DNA from: CAYPKW01 sp964411425
GTDB taxonomy: Bacteria; Pseudomonadota; Alphaproteobacteria; Dongiales; Dongiaceae
Direction: 5' to 3'
NCBI GenBank assembly: GCA_964411425.1
Contig: CAYPKW010000005.1
Coordinates: 1 to 64,000, forward strand
Length of the DNA: 64,000 bases
A program made the translations under genes and the position numbers. Within the stretch, counting starts at the first letter, position 1; each line of letters starts with the position of its first letter. Below the pieces are notes generated by a model that made no database searches, was not told the DNA's origin, and saw only the letters and a program-made list of their open reading frames with translations. Below are positions 32,569 to 41,123 of the stretch, one piece after another.

Positions 32569-33987
32569 ATGGACGAGTTGTGGCGCCTCTCGGCGCGGCG
32601 AGCGGTCCGGCTCCTGAAGCGCCGCGAGGTTTCGCCGCTCGAGCTGATCGACGCGGCGCTGGCGCGCATCGCGGCAACGGACGGCGCTCTCAACGCGCTG
32701 CCGACGCTCTGCCCCGAGCGGGCGCGCGCGGCCGCCCGCCGCATCATGGAGCTGCCGCCGCCGCCCGGCCCCTGGCTCGCCGGCCTTCCGATCGCGGTCA
32801 AGGACCTTACCGACGTGGCCGGCGTGCGGACCACTTACGGCTCGCCAATCTACGCCGACCACGTGCCGGCGCGCTCCGACATCTTGGTGCGGCGGCTGGA
32901 GGAGCGCGGCGCGATCGTGCTCGCGAAGTCCAATACCCCGGAATTCGGCGCCGGCGGGAACACGTTCAATCCGGTCTTCGGCGAGACGAGAAACCCTTGG
33001 AACACCGCGCTCACCTGCGGCGGCTCGTCCGGCGGCTCGGCGGCGGCGCTCGCCGCCGGGCAGGTGTGGCTCGCGACCGGCTCCGACCTCGGCGGCTCAT
33101 TACGCACGCCGGCGAGCTTCTGTTCGGTGGTGGGCCTGCGCCCGAGCCCGGGGCGCGTCGCCACGGGGCCGGCGTTGCTGCCGTTCGACACGCTCTCGGT
33201 CGAGGGCCCGATGGGGCGCAGCGTGGGCGACGTGGCGCTGATGCTGGACGCCATGGCGGGGCGCCACGCCGAGGATCCGTTGTCGCTCGAGGCGCCGGCG
33301 CGTTCGTTTGCCGCCGCCGCGGCGAGCCGGAAGTTGCCGCGGCGCGTGGCGTTCAGCCCCGATCTCGGCGTGACGCCGGTCGAGCCCGAGGTGCGCGAGA
33401 CGTGCCTCCGCGCGGCGCGCCTGTTCGCCAACGCCGGTGTCGCGGTCGAGGAGGCGTGCCCCGACTTCGCCGAGGCGCCGGCCGCGTTCCAAACTCTGCG
33501 CGCACTCGGTTTTGTCGCCGCCCTGGGGCCGCTCTACCGGACCCGGCGCGAACTGCTTAAACCCGATATCCGTTGGAACATCGAGCAGGGCCTGCAATTG
33601 ACGCCCGAGGAGATAGGCCGCGCCGAGCGGGCGCGAGGCGCGCTCTTCCACCGCGTGGCGGCGTTCTTCCGCGACTACGATCTGCTGCTATGCCCCGCCG
33701 CCTGCGTGGCGCCGTTCCCGGTCGAGCAGCGCTGGGTGAAGGAGGCGGCGGGCACGGCCTTCGATAATTACGTCGACTGGCTGCGCATCACCTCGGTCGT
33801 CACGCTCACGTCATGCCCGGCGTTGGCGCTGCCTTGCGGGTTTACCGCCGACGGGCGGCCCGTCGGCCTGCAGATGGTGGCGCCGGCGCGGGGCGAGGCG
33901 GCGTTGCTGGCCGCCGCCGCGGCGTTCGAGGAGGCGGCTGGGCTGGCCGCGCTCACCCCCGTCGATCCGCCGGCCCGCGGCCGCTAA
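32569..33987 (+). CDS. Amidase, amidase-signature family
   Basis: 472 aa from ATG 32569; upstream reading frame is a shadow. The Ser-cisSer-Lys triad is complete: K78 in PIAVKDL, S153 in GGSSGGSAAA and nucleophile S177 in GSDLGGSLRTP. It hydrolyses an amide bond; substrate unknown. It begins 32 bases after the MttB-like gene and is probably co-transcribed, which suggests an amide derived from a betaine or similar compound. Gly/Ser linker and length are normal for the family. Confidence 0.9.
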   Translation: MDELWRLSARRAVRLLKRREVSPLELIDAALARIAATDGALNALPTLCPERARAAARRIMELPPPPGPWLAGLPIAVKDLTDVAGVRTTYGSPIYADHVPARSDILVRRLEERGAIVLAKSNTPEFGAGGNTFNPVFGETRNPWNTALTCGGSSGGSAAALAAGQVWLATGSDLGGSLRTPASFCSVVGLRPSPGRVATGPALLPFDTLSVEGPMGRSVGDVALMLDAMAGRHAEDPLSLEAPARSFAAAAASRKLPRRVAFSPDLGVTPVEPEVRETCLRAARLFANAGVAVEEACPDFAEAPAAFQTLRALGFVAALGPLYRTRRELLKPDIRWNIEQGLQLTPEEIGRAERARGALFHRVAAFFRDYDLLLCPAACVAPFPVEQRWVKEAAGTAFDNYVDWLRITSVVTLTSCPALALPCGFTADGRPVGLQMVAPARGEAALLAAAAAFEEAAGLAALTPVDPPARGR

Positions 33988-34030
33988 CCGATCGGTAATT
34001 ATTGCTCTGCATTATCTCTTAACCCATTGC

Positions 34031-34059
34031 TTGCACCCAAATTGCCCGGCGGATATATT
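34031..34059 (+). promoter_or_regulatory. Candidate sigma-70 promoter of the MaoC gene
   Basis: TTGCAC (34031-34036), 17-base spacer, TATATT (34054-34059), in a locally AT-rich gap. Predicted transcript start is about 40 bases before ATG 34105. Confidence 0.5.
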
Positions 34060-34104
34060 GCATCGCAGCAACGGTCCGGGGGCCGTTTGGGGGAGGGGGA
34101 GACG

Positions 34105-34551
34105 ATGCAGGAACTGCACGGCTACTACGTCGACGATCTCACCGTCGGCATGACCGCCGTTTATGCCAAGACCCTGACCGACGCCGACGTGGTCCTGTTC
34201 GCCGGCATTTCCGGCGACGTCAATCCCGTCCATCTCAATCAGGAGTTCGCCGCCGGCACCCGCTTCGGCGGGCGCATCTGCCACGGCATGCTGACGGCGA
34301 GCTTCATCTCCACCGTGCTCGGCACCAAGCTGCCGGGCCCGGGCTGCATCTACGTGAGTCAGAACCTCCGATTCATGGCCCCGGTCAGGGTCGGCGAGAC
34401 GGTGCGGGCGCGCGTCACGGTCAAGAGCGTCGATGGCGAGCGCGGCCGGGTGACGGTGGACACGACCTGCACGGTGGGCGAGACCGTCGTGGTGGCGGGC
34501 GAGGCCGAGCTCGTGGTGCCGCGCCGGACGGCGAGCCAGGCGGCCGAGTAG
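34105..34551 (+). CDS. MaoC family (R)-specific enoyl-CoA hydratase
   Basis: 148 aa from ATG 34105 after GGGAGGGGGA. Hotdog-fold hydratase-2 motif FAGISGDVNPVHLNQEFA (about 32-49) with the catalytic Asp and His, and RICHGMLTASFISTVLG. Adds water to trans-2-enoyl-CoA to give (R)-3-hydroxyacyl-CoA, for beta-oxidation or polyhydroxyalkanoate precursors. It has its own promoter and is followed by ribF after 85 bases. Confidence 0.9.
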   Translation: MQELHGYYVDDLTVGMTAVYAKTLTDADVVLFAGISGDVNPVHLNQEFAAGTRFGGRICHGMLTASFISTVLGTKLPGPGCIYVSQNLRFMAPVRVGETVRARVTVKSVDGERGRVTVDTTCTVGETVVVAGEAELVVPRRTASQAAE

Positions 34552-34636
34552 TCTTAGCCTACCCTTCCCCTGCCGCCCGCGATATGTTCGCCCCCGACCG
34601 CGCCAGGGCGCGGGCGTGCGGAGGGCGGCTCGAACC

Positions 34637-35683
34637 ATGCGGCTGTTTCGCCATTACACCGAAGTGCCGGCGGAGGCGCGCGCCGCCGTGCTGGCGCTCG
34701 GCAATTTCGACGGGCTGCATCGCGGCCATCAGGCGGTGATCGAAGAGGCGGCGCGCGTCGCGCGTTCGCTCGCCGCCAGCCTGGGCGTGGTCACATTCGA
34801 GCCGCACCCGCGCGAGTTCTTCGAGCCCGATCGCCCGGTATTCCGACTGACGCCGTTCCGCATCAAGATGCGCCAGTTGGAGGCGATCGGCGTCGATTAC
34901 GTGTTCGTGCTGCATTTCGACGCCGGCTTCGCCGGCAAGAGCGCCGAGGCGTTCGTCGTCGAGGTGCTGCGCGAGGGACTGGACGCCGCCCATGTGGTGG
35001 TCGGCTACGACTTCGTGTTCGGCCGCGGCCGGCGCGGCGACGAGGCGCTGCTGGCCGACCTCGGCCGGCTCAACGGCTTTGCCGTGACCTCGGTGCCGGC
35101 CGCCGCCGACGAGAAGGGCGAGGTGTTCTCCTCGACGCGCGTGCGCCAGCACTTGCAGGCCGGCCGGCCGCTCGACGCCGGCCGCCTGCTCGGCCGGCCG
35201 TGGGAGATCGTGGGCCGTGTCGAGCCGGGCGACCGGCGCGGGCGCGAGCTCGGCTTTCCCACCGCCAATCTGGTGCCGAACGAGTACCTGCGGCCGGCGC
35301 AGGGCGTGTACGCGGTCAAGGCCGGCATCGACGAGGGCCTCGATACGAGCTGGCGCGACGCGGTCGCCTATATCGGGCCGCGGCCTACGTTCGGCGGCGA
35401 GGAAGTCCGTCTTGAGGTGCATGTCTTCGACTTCGCGGGCGAGCTCTATGGCCGGCAGCTTCGCGTGGCGCTCATCGACTACCTGCGCGCCGACAGCAAG
35501 TTCGCCGGCCTCGCCGAACTCAGCCGGCAGATCGCGCTCGACTGCGGCGCGGCGCGCCGCCGCCTCGCCGGCTACGACGGGCCGCCGCCGGGGGCGGCGC
35601 ACCCCCTGCCCAGGCGCCTGCGGCGCGAGGGCGGCCAGCCCGGTGTATACGAAGGCGCGCTCAGGCCGCGCCATAACGAATAG
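34637..35683 (+). CDS. ribF: Bifunctional riboflavin kinase/FAD synthetase
   Basis: Makes FMN then FAD from riboflavin; 348 aa from ATG 34637 (GTG 34616 would add 7 residues). The N-terminal adenylyltransferase has LGNFDGLHRGHQ (21-32) and GYDFVFGRGRRGD; SSTRVRQHLQAG marks the domain end; the kinase half has GDRRGRELGFPTANLVP and YIGPRPTFGGEEVRLEVHVFDF. The last 40 residues (GPPPGAAHPLPRRLRREGG..) form a disordered-looking extension. ileS starts 9 bases later, the usual ribF-ileS-lspA order. Confidence 0.95.
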   Translation: MRLFRHYTEVPAEARAAVLALGNFDGLHRGHQAVIEEAARVARSLAASLGVVTFEPHPREFFEPDRPVFRLTPFRIKMRQLEAIGVDYVFVLHFDAGFAGKSAEAFVVEVLREGLDAAHVVVGYDFVFGRGRRGDEALLADLGRLNGFAVTSVPAAADEKGEVFSSTRVRQHLQAGRPLDAGRLLGRPWEIVGRVEPGDRRGRELGFPTANLVPNEYLRPAQGVYAVKAGIDEGLDTSWRDAVAYIGPRPTFGGEEVRLEVHVFDFAGELYGRQLRVALIDYLRADSKFAGLAELSRQIALDCGAARRRLAGYDGPPPGAAHPLPRRLRREGGQPGVYEGALRPRHNE

Positions 35684-35692
35684 GCCGCACGC

Positions 35693-38659
35693 GTGGACTA
35701 CAAGGCGACCATATTCCTGCCGCGCACGGAATTTCCGATGCGCGCCAACCTGCCGGAGCGCGAGCCCCAGATCCTGCTCCGCTGGCGCGAGATGGACCTG
35801 TTCCGGCGCCTGCGCGAGGCCTCGCTGGGCGCCCCCAAATTCATCCTGCACGACGGGCCGCCCTACGCCAACGGCCCCATCCACATCGGCACCGCGCTCA
35901 ACAAGATCCTCAAGGACGTCGTCAACCGCTCGCAGCAGATGCTGGGCAAGGACGCCAATTACGTGCCGGGCTGGGACTGCCACGGCCTGCCGATCGAATG
36001 GAAGATCGAGGAGCGCTATCGCGCCGCAGGCCTGGACAAGGACGCCGTGCCGATCGTCGAGTTCCGCAAGGAGTGCCGCGAATTCGCGCTGCACTGGATC
36101 GACGTGCAGCGCGACGAATTCAGGCGGCTCGGCGTCGAGGGCGACTGGGAGCGCCCCTACACCACCATGACGCCCGCCGCCGAGGCGCAGATCGCGCGCG
36201 AGATCGGCAAGTTCCTGATGAACGGCGCGCTCTACAAGGGCTCCATGCCGGTGCTGTGGTCGGTGGTGGAGAAGACCGCGCTGGCCGAGGCCGAGGTCGA
36301 GTACCACGACCACGTCTCGAACCAGGTATGGGTGGCGTTCCCCGTGGTCCGGTCCCCGATCGACGCGTTGCGCGATGCTAAGGTCGTGATCTGGACGACA
36401 ACGCCATGGACGATCCCGGGCAATCGAGCAATAGCGTTCGGCCCGGATGTTGAATACGTCGTTCTAGATGTGACCCGATACCCGGATCAGCGCGCGCTGC
36501 CGCTTTCGGCATCTGACCTCACTAGCGAAGAACTCGACACTGCTAGGCAATGGCAGCGGACGCCTGAAAATTACGCTCAGGAGCAAACAAATGTGCTCCA
36601 AAAACAGAGAACGTTGAAGCACTTCAGCGGCCGGTCAAAATTCGTTGTTGCCACACGGCTGGCTAACGATTTTCTGCGGGAAATTGCCGCCCATTCTCGG
36701 AATGACGTCTGCATCATCGAGAAAGGTGAGCTAGAAGGAACGCTCTGCGCCCATCCGCTGCGCGGCAAGGGCTACGACTTCGACGTGCCGCTGCTGCCCG
36801 CCTCCTTCGTCACCATGGACCAGGGCACCGGCTTCGTCCATGTGGCGCCGGGCCACGGCGCCGACGACTACGAGCTTGGCCAGGCCAACGCCATCGCCGT
36901 GCCGCAGACCGTGGACGACGACGGGAGGTTCCTTCCCGAGGTGCCGCTCTTCGCCGGCAAGCGCGTGTTGCAGCCGGACGGCAAGCCCGGCGACGCCGAC
37001 GGCGCGGTCATGGAGGCGCTCGCCGAGGCGGGCGCCATGCTCGGCAAAGGTAAACTCACCCACAGCTATCCGCATTCCTGGCGCTCCAAGGCGCCGCTCA
37101 TCTTCCGCAACACGCCGCAGTGGTTCATCTCGATGTCGGCGACGGGCCTGCGCCGCACCGCGCTCGCGGCCATCGAGGCGACCCGCTTCGTCCCGCCGCA
37201 GGGCCGCAACCGGCTCCATGCCATGATCGAAGACCGGCCCGACTGGTGCATCTCGCGCCAGCGCGCCTGGGGCGTGCCGATCGCCGTCTTCCTCGACAAC
37301 AAGTCCGGCCAGCCGCTCAAGGATCAGCGCGTCATCGACCGCACCGCCGCGATCTTCGAGGCCGAGGGCGCCGACGCCTGGTTCGCCTCCGACCCGCAGC
37401 GCTTCCTGGGCGAGGACTACCTGGCGGCCGACTACGAGCAGGTGCGCGACATCGTCGACGTCTGGTTCGAGAGCGGCGCCAGCCACAGCTTCGTCCTGGA
37501 GCCGCGCCGGGCCGACCTCCTGTGGCCGGCCTCGCTTTACCTCGAAGGCTCCGACCAGCACCGCGGCTGGTTCCACTCCTCGCTGCTCGAATCCTGCGGC
37601 ACGCGCGGGCGCGCCCCGTTCGAGGCGGTGTTGACGCACGGCTTCGTGCTCGACGAACAGGGCCGCAAGATGTCGAAGTCGCTCGGCAACGTGGTGTCGC
37701 CGCAGCAGGTGATGCGCCAGCACGGCGCCGACATCCTGCGCCTCTGGGTGGTGGCCTCGGACTACGCCGAGGACCTCAAGATCGGGCCCGAGCTCCTCAA
37801 GCACCACGCCGAGGCGTACCGGCGCCTGCGCAACACGCTGCGCTATCTCTTGGGCGCGCTCGCCGGCTTCAGGGAGAGCGAGCGCGTGCCGGCGGAAGCG
37901 ATGCCGGCGCTCGAACGCTGGATGCTGCATCGCCTGTGGGAGCTCGACCGCCAGGTGCGCCGGGCCTGCGAGGAGTTCGCGTTTCACACGCTGTTCACGG
38001 CCTTGCACAACTTCTGCGCCGCCGATCTGTCGGCCTTCTATTTCGACGTGCGCAAGGACGCCCTCTATTGCGCGCGCCTGGACGATCCGGTGCGCCGCGC
38101 GGCGCGCAGCGTGCTGGACCACCTGTTCTCCTGCCTCACCGCGTGGCTCGCGCCCATGATGTGCTTCACCGCCGAGGAGGCGTGGTGGCAGCGCGGCACG
38201 GGGCCGGAGGAGAGCGTGCACCTGCGCCGCTTCCCGGCCATCCCGCCGACCTGGCGCGACGACGCGCTCGCCGAGCGCTGGGTCGGGATCCGCGCGTTGC
38301 GGCGCGTGGTGACCGGCGCCCTCGAGCTGGCGCGCGCCGACCGGCGCATCGGCTCCGCCCTGCAGGCGCACCCCAAGGTGTTCGCCGGTGCGGATCGCGT
38401 GCGCGCGATGGACGGCGTCGATCTCGCCGAGATCGCCATCGCGTCCGCCGCCACGCTGATCGAGGCGCCGGCCCCGTCCGGCGCCTTCGGCCTGCCCGAC
38501 GTGGCCGACGTGGGCGTCGTCGTCGAGCTGGCGGAAGGCGCCAAGTGCGAGCGCTGCTGGCGAGTGCTGCGGGACGTGGGCGCCGTCGCGGCACATGCCG
38601 GCCTCTGTCGGCGCTGCGTCGATGCGCTCGCCGGCGGCGCGCCGGCCGCGGCGTCCTGA
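35693..38659 (+). CDS. ileS: Isoleucyl-tRNA synthetase
   Basis: Charges tRNA-Ile; 988 aa from GTG 35693. HIGH-type motif is HIGT (64-67) in PYANGPIHIGTALNKILKD; KMSKS is at 659-663; the C-terminal zinc site has CERCWR and CRRC. The editing (CP1) domain carries WTTTPWTIPGN. Between GPDVEY and CAHPLRG the protein has about 97 residues against roughly 60 in alphaproteobacterial homologues as I remember them, and this stretch is AT-richer than all surrounding sequence. The reading frame is intact, so the enzyme is presumably functional. lspA follows 3 bases after the stop. Confidence 0.95.
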   Translation: MDYKATIFLPRTEFPMRANLPEREPQILLRWREMDLFRRLREASLGAPKFILHDGPPYANGPIHIGTALNKILKDVVNRSQQMLGKDANYVPGWDCHGLPIEWKIEERYRAAGLDKDAVPIVEFRKECREFALHWIDVQRDEFRRLGVEGDWERPYTTMTPAAEAQIAREIGKFLMNGALYKGSMPVLWSVVEKTALAEAEVEYHDHVSNQVWVAFPVVRSPIDALRDAKVVIWTTTPWTIPGNRAIAFGPDVEYVVLDVTRYPDQRALPLSASDLTSEELDTARQWQRTPENYAQEQTNVLQKQRTLKHFSGRSKFVVATRLANDFLREIAAHSRNDVCIIEKGELEGTLCAHPLRGKGYDFDVPLLPASFVTMDQGTGFVHVAPGHGADDYELGQANAIAVPQTVDDDGRFLPEVPLFAGKRVLQPDGKPGDADGAVMEALAEAGAMLGKGKLTHSYPHSWRSKAPLIFRNTPQWFISMSATGLRRTALAAIEATRFVPPQGRNRLHAMIEDRPDWCISRQRAWGVPIAVFLDNKSGQPLKDQRVIDRTAAIFEAEGADAWFASDPQRFLGEDYLAADYEQVRDIVDVWFESGASHSFVLEPRRADLLWPASLYLEGSDQHRGWFHSSLLESCGTRGRAPFEAVLTHGFVLDEQGRKMSKSLGNVVSPQQVMRQHGADILRLWVVASDYAEDLKIGPELLKHHAEAYRRLRNTLRYLLGALAGFRESERVPAEAMPALERWMLHRLWELDRQVRRACEEFAFHTLFTALHNFCAADLSAFYFDVRKDALYCARLDDPVRRAARSVLDHLFSCLTAWLAPMMCFTAEEAWWQRGTGPEESVHLRRFPAIPPTWRDDALAERWVGIRALRRVVTGALELARADRRIGSALQAHPKVFAGADRVRAMDGVDLAEIAIASAATLIEAPAPSGAFGLPDVADVGVVVELAEGAKCERCWRVLRDVGAVAAHAGLCRRCVDALAGGAPAAAS
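36330..36750 (+). other. Low-GC mosaic segment inside the ileS editing domain
   Basis: Within ileS, three consecutive 60-base rows (36541-36720) count 52, 50 and 53% GC, whereas a row just upstream (36121-36180) counts 77%. Codons such as CTA, TTA, GAA, AAA, AAT and ACT appear here but are rare on either side. The segment is in frame and encodes residues around 213-352, which include the extra Gln/Arg-rich stretch QWQRTPENYAQEQTNVLQKQ. Either a recombination import or an inserted segment. Confidence 0.7.
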
Positions 38660-38662
38660 ACG

Positions 38663-39160
38663 ATGCCGACCGCCTCTCGCCCGGGCGCCTGGCGCCTCGG
38701 CGCCGCCGCCGCCGGCGCGGCGTTCATCCTCGACCAGGCGAGCAAGTGGGCGATCCTCACGCTCGTCATGGCCCCGCCGCGCAGCATCGAGGTGACGCCG
38801 TTCTTCAACTTAGTGCTGGCCTGGAACCGCGGCGTCAGCTTCAGCCTGCTGCAAGGCGGCGCCGCTTATCTGCCGTATGCCCTGTCGGCGCTGGCGCTGG
38901 CGCTCTCGGCGGGGCTCGCCTGGTGGCTGCTGCGCGTGCGCCGGGCGTGGCCGGCGCTTGGCCTGGGGCTGGTCATCGGCGGCGCCATCGGCAACGTGGT
39001 CGACCGACTGCGCTTCGGCGCCGTGGTGGACTTTCTCGACTTGCACGCCGCCGGCTACCATTGGCCGGCCTTCAACCTGGCCGATTCCGCCATCACGCTC
39101 GGCGTCGCGGCGCTCGTAGCGGACGGGTTGTTTGGCGCCCCGGAAAGGGCTAAGAATTGA
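38663..39160 (+). CDS. lspA: Lipoprotein signal peptidase
   Basis: Inner-membrane aspartyl protease that cleaves prolipoproteins; 165 aa, four hydrophobic segments. The catalytic Asp pair is in GNVVDRLRFGAVVDFL (first) and FNLADSAI (second); DQASKWAI and NRGVSFSLL are the other conserved boxes. The lipoprotein encoded directly downstream (DUF3035) is a likely substrate. Confidence 0.94.
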   Translation: MPTASRPGAWRLGAAAAGAAFILDQASKWAILTLVMAPPRSIEVTPFFNLVLAWNRGVSFSLLQGGAAYLPYALSALALALSAGLAWWLLRVRRAWPALGLGLVIGGAIGNVVDRLRFGAVVDFLDLHAAGYHWPAFNLADSAITLGVAALVADGLFGAPERAKN

Positions 39161-39187
39161 GGTCCCTCGGATTCCTGGGAGGTTGAA

Positions 39188-39748
39188 ATGCGTGTGAGCC
39201 TCACGGTCGGTCTCGCCGCCATGGCCGCGGCGGCGCTTGCGCTTTCCGGCTGCGGCCAGGTGCGCGAGGCGTTCGGCCAAGACAAGCAGGCGCCCGACGA
39301 ATTCCAGGTGGTCGCCCGCGCGCCGTTGAGCCTGCCGCCGGACTACTCCTTGCGCCCGCCGCAGCCGGGCGCCGCCCGGCCGCAGGAAGTGGCCCCGCGC
39401 GATCAGGCGGCGGCCACCATCTTCGGCAATACGACTGAGGGGCCGGCAACGGTCGAGGCCGCCTCCTCGGGCGAGGCAGCCTTCCTCGACAACGCGGGTG
39501 CCGCGGGCGTCGATCCCCAGATCCGCGAGCTCGTCGACGCCGAGACCAAGATCGAGATCGAGCAGGACCAGCAGTTCATCGACGAGCTCATCTTCTGGCG
39601 CGATCCGGATGCGCCCGGCGTCGTCATTGATCCGCAGAAGGAGCAGCAGCGTTTGCAGGAGAACGCGGCGCTCGGCAAGCCGGTCACCGAGGGCGAGTCG
39701 CCGGTCGTCATCCGCAAGAAGCGGGCGCTGCTCGAAGGCCTATTCTAG
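39188..39748 (+). CDS. DUF3035 lipoprotein
   Basis: 186 aa with a lipoprotein signal: hydrophobic stretch then lipobox ALSGCG (acylated Cys at 21). Family features: APDEFQVVARAPLSLPPDYSLRPPQPG (34-60) and a helical acidic region DAETKIEIEQDQQFIDELIFWRD (about 119-141). Function unknown; the family is specific to alphaproteobacteria and regularly follows lspA and precedes M16 peptidases, as here. GGGAGG-like site 7 bases before ATG 39188. Confidence 0.88.
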   Translation: MRVSLTVGLAAMAAAALALSGCGQVREAFGQDKQAPDEFQVVARAPLSLPPDYSLRPPQPGAARPQEVAPRDQAAATIFGNTTEGPATVEAASSGEAAFLDNAGAAGVDPQIRELVDAETKIEIEQDQQFIDELIFWRDPDAPGVVIDPQKEQQRLQENAALGKPVTEGESPVVIRKKRALLEGLF

Positions 39749-39765
39749 TCACCTGCGGTCGGCCC

Positions 39766-41106
39766 TTGCGCTTACGCCTCGCGGCCCTCCTCGCCGTCCT
39801 CGCCGCCGCCGCGCTCGACGCGCGCCCGGCGGCGGCCGCGGCCTTCGAGGCGGAGACCTTCGCCCTCGACAACGGCCTGCAAGTGGTGGTGATCCCGAAC
39901 CATCGGGCCCCGATCGCCACCCACATGGTCTGGTACAAGGTGGGCGCCGCCGACGAGCCGCCGGGCAAGTCGGGCATCGCGCATTTCCTCGAGCATCTGA
40001 TGTTCCGCGGCACCCGCACGCTGGCGCCGGGCGAATTTTCCGCCGCCATCGCGCGCGTCGGCGGCGAGGAGAACGCCTTCACCACGCAGGACTACACCGT
40101 CTACTTCCAGACCGTCGCGGTCGAGCATCTGGCGCTCGCCATGCGGCTCGAGGCCGACCGCATGGCCAATCTCGACCTCACCGACGCGATCGTGCTGCCC
40201 GAGCGCGACGTGATCCTGGAGGAGCGTCGCCAGCGCGTCGACAACGATCCGGCCGCGCAGTTGTCGGAAGCGGTGCAGGCGGCGCTCTACCTCAACCATC
40301 CCTATCGCAAGCCGATCATCGGCTGGGAGCACGAGATCGAGGCGCTCGGCACCGCCGATGCGCTCGATTTCTACCGACGCTGGTACCGGCCGAGCAACGC
40401 CGTCCTGGTGATCGCGGGCGACGTCAGCGCGGCCGAGCTGCGCCCCTTGGCCGAACGCTATTACGGCCCCATCGGCGCGGCGACGGCGCCGGAGCGCCGG
40501 CGTCTCGTGGAGCCGCAGCAGCTGGCGCCGCGCCGCGTCACGCTGGCAAGCCCCAGGGTGCAGCAGCCGGGCTGGTCGCGCCGCTATCTGGCGCCCAGCT
40601 ATCGGGCGGGCGAGACGCGGCACGCCTACGCGCTGCAGGTGCTGGCGGAAATCCTCGGCGGCGGCCCCACCAGCCGGCTTTACCGGCGCCTCGTGGTGGA
40701 GGAGGGCGTGGCGACCGCAACCGGCGCCTTTTACGAGCCGGAACGGCTCGACCTCGCGAGCTTCACGCTCTATGCCAGCCCGCAGGCCGGCGGCAAGGTC
40801 GAGGCGCTGGAGGCGGCGCTCGACAAGGAGATCGCTCGGCTCTTGGCCGACGGTGTCGATGACGGCGAGGTGGCTTCGGCCAAGACGCTGTTGCTGGCCG
40901 ACGCGGTGAAGGCACAGGACGGCCTCGCCGGGCCGGCCCATATCGTCGGCTCGGCATTGGCCAGCGGCGGCACGCTGGCCGAGGTGGAGGCCTGGCCCGA
41001 GCGCATCGGCGCCGTCACGGTAGAAGAGGTGAACGCTGCGGTGCGCGCCGTGCTGCTGCCGGAGGCCTCGGTCACCGGCGTGTTGCTCGGCAAGCCGACG
41101 AGTTGA
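39766..41106 (+). CDS. M16 family zinc peptidase, catalytic partner
   Basis: 446 aa from TTG 39766 with a signal peptide (cut near AAAA-FEAE, about 26), so periplasmic. The inverted zinc motif is complete: HFLEH (72-76) in GIAHFLEHLMF, with the distal Glu in EADRMANLDL..ERDVILEERRQR. The second half is the usual M16 C-terminal domain (GGGPTSRLYRRLV). It degrades unfolded or short peptides. The downstream M16 gene lacks the zinc site, so the two should form a catalytic/regulatory heterodimer. Confidence 0.92.
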   Translation: MRLRLAALLAVLAAAALDARPAAAAAFEAETFALDNGLQVVVIPNHRAPIATHMVWYKVGAADEPPGKSGIAHFLEHLMFRGTRTLAPGEFSAAIARVGGEENAFTTQDYTVYFQTVAVEHLALAMRLEADRMANLDLTDAIVLPERDVILEERRQRVDNDPAAQLSEAVQAALYLNHPYRKPIIGWEHEIEALGTADALDFYRRWYRPSNAVLVIAGDVSAAELRPLAERYYGPIGAATAPERRRLVEPQQLAPRRVTLASPRVQQPGWSRRYLAPSYRAGETRHAYALQVLAEILGGGPTSRLYRRLVVEEGVATATGAFYEPERLDLASFTLYASPQAGGKVEALEAALDKEIARLLADGVDDGEVASAKTLLLADAVKAQDGLAGPAHIVGSALASGGTLAEVEAWPERIGAVTVEEVNAAVRAVLLPEASVTGVLLGKPTS

Positions 41107-41123
41107 GACAGAGGGCGCCCGTG

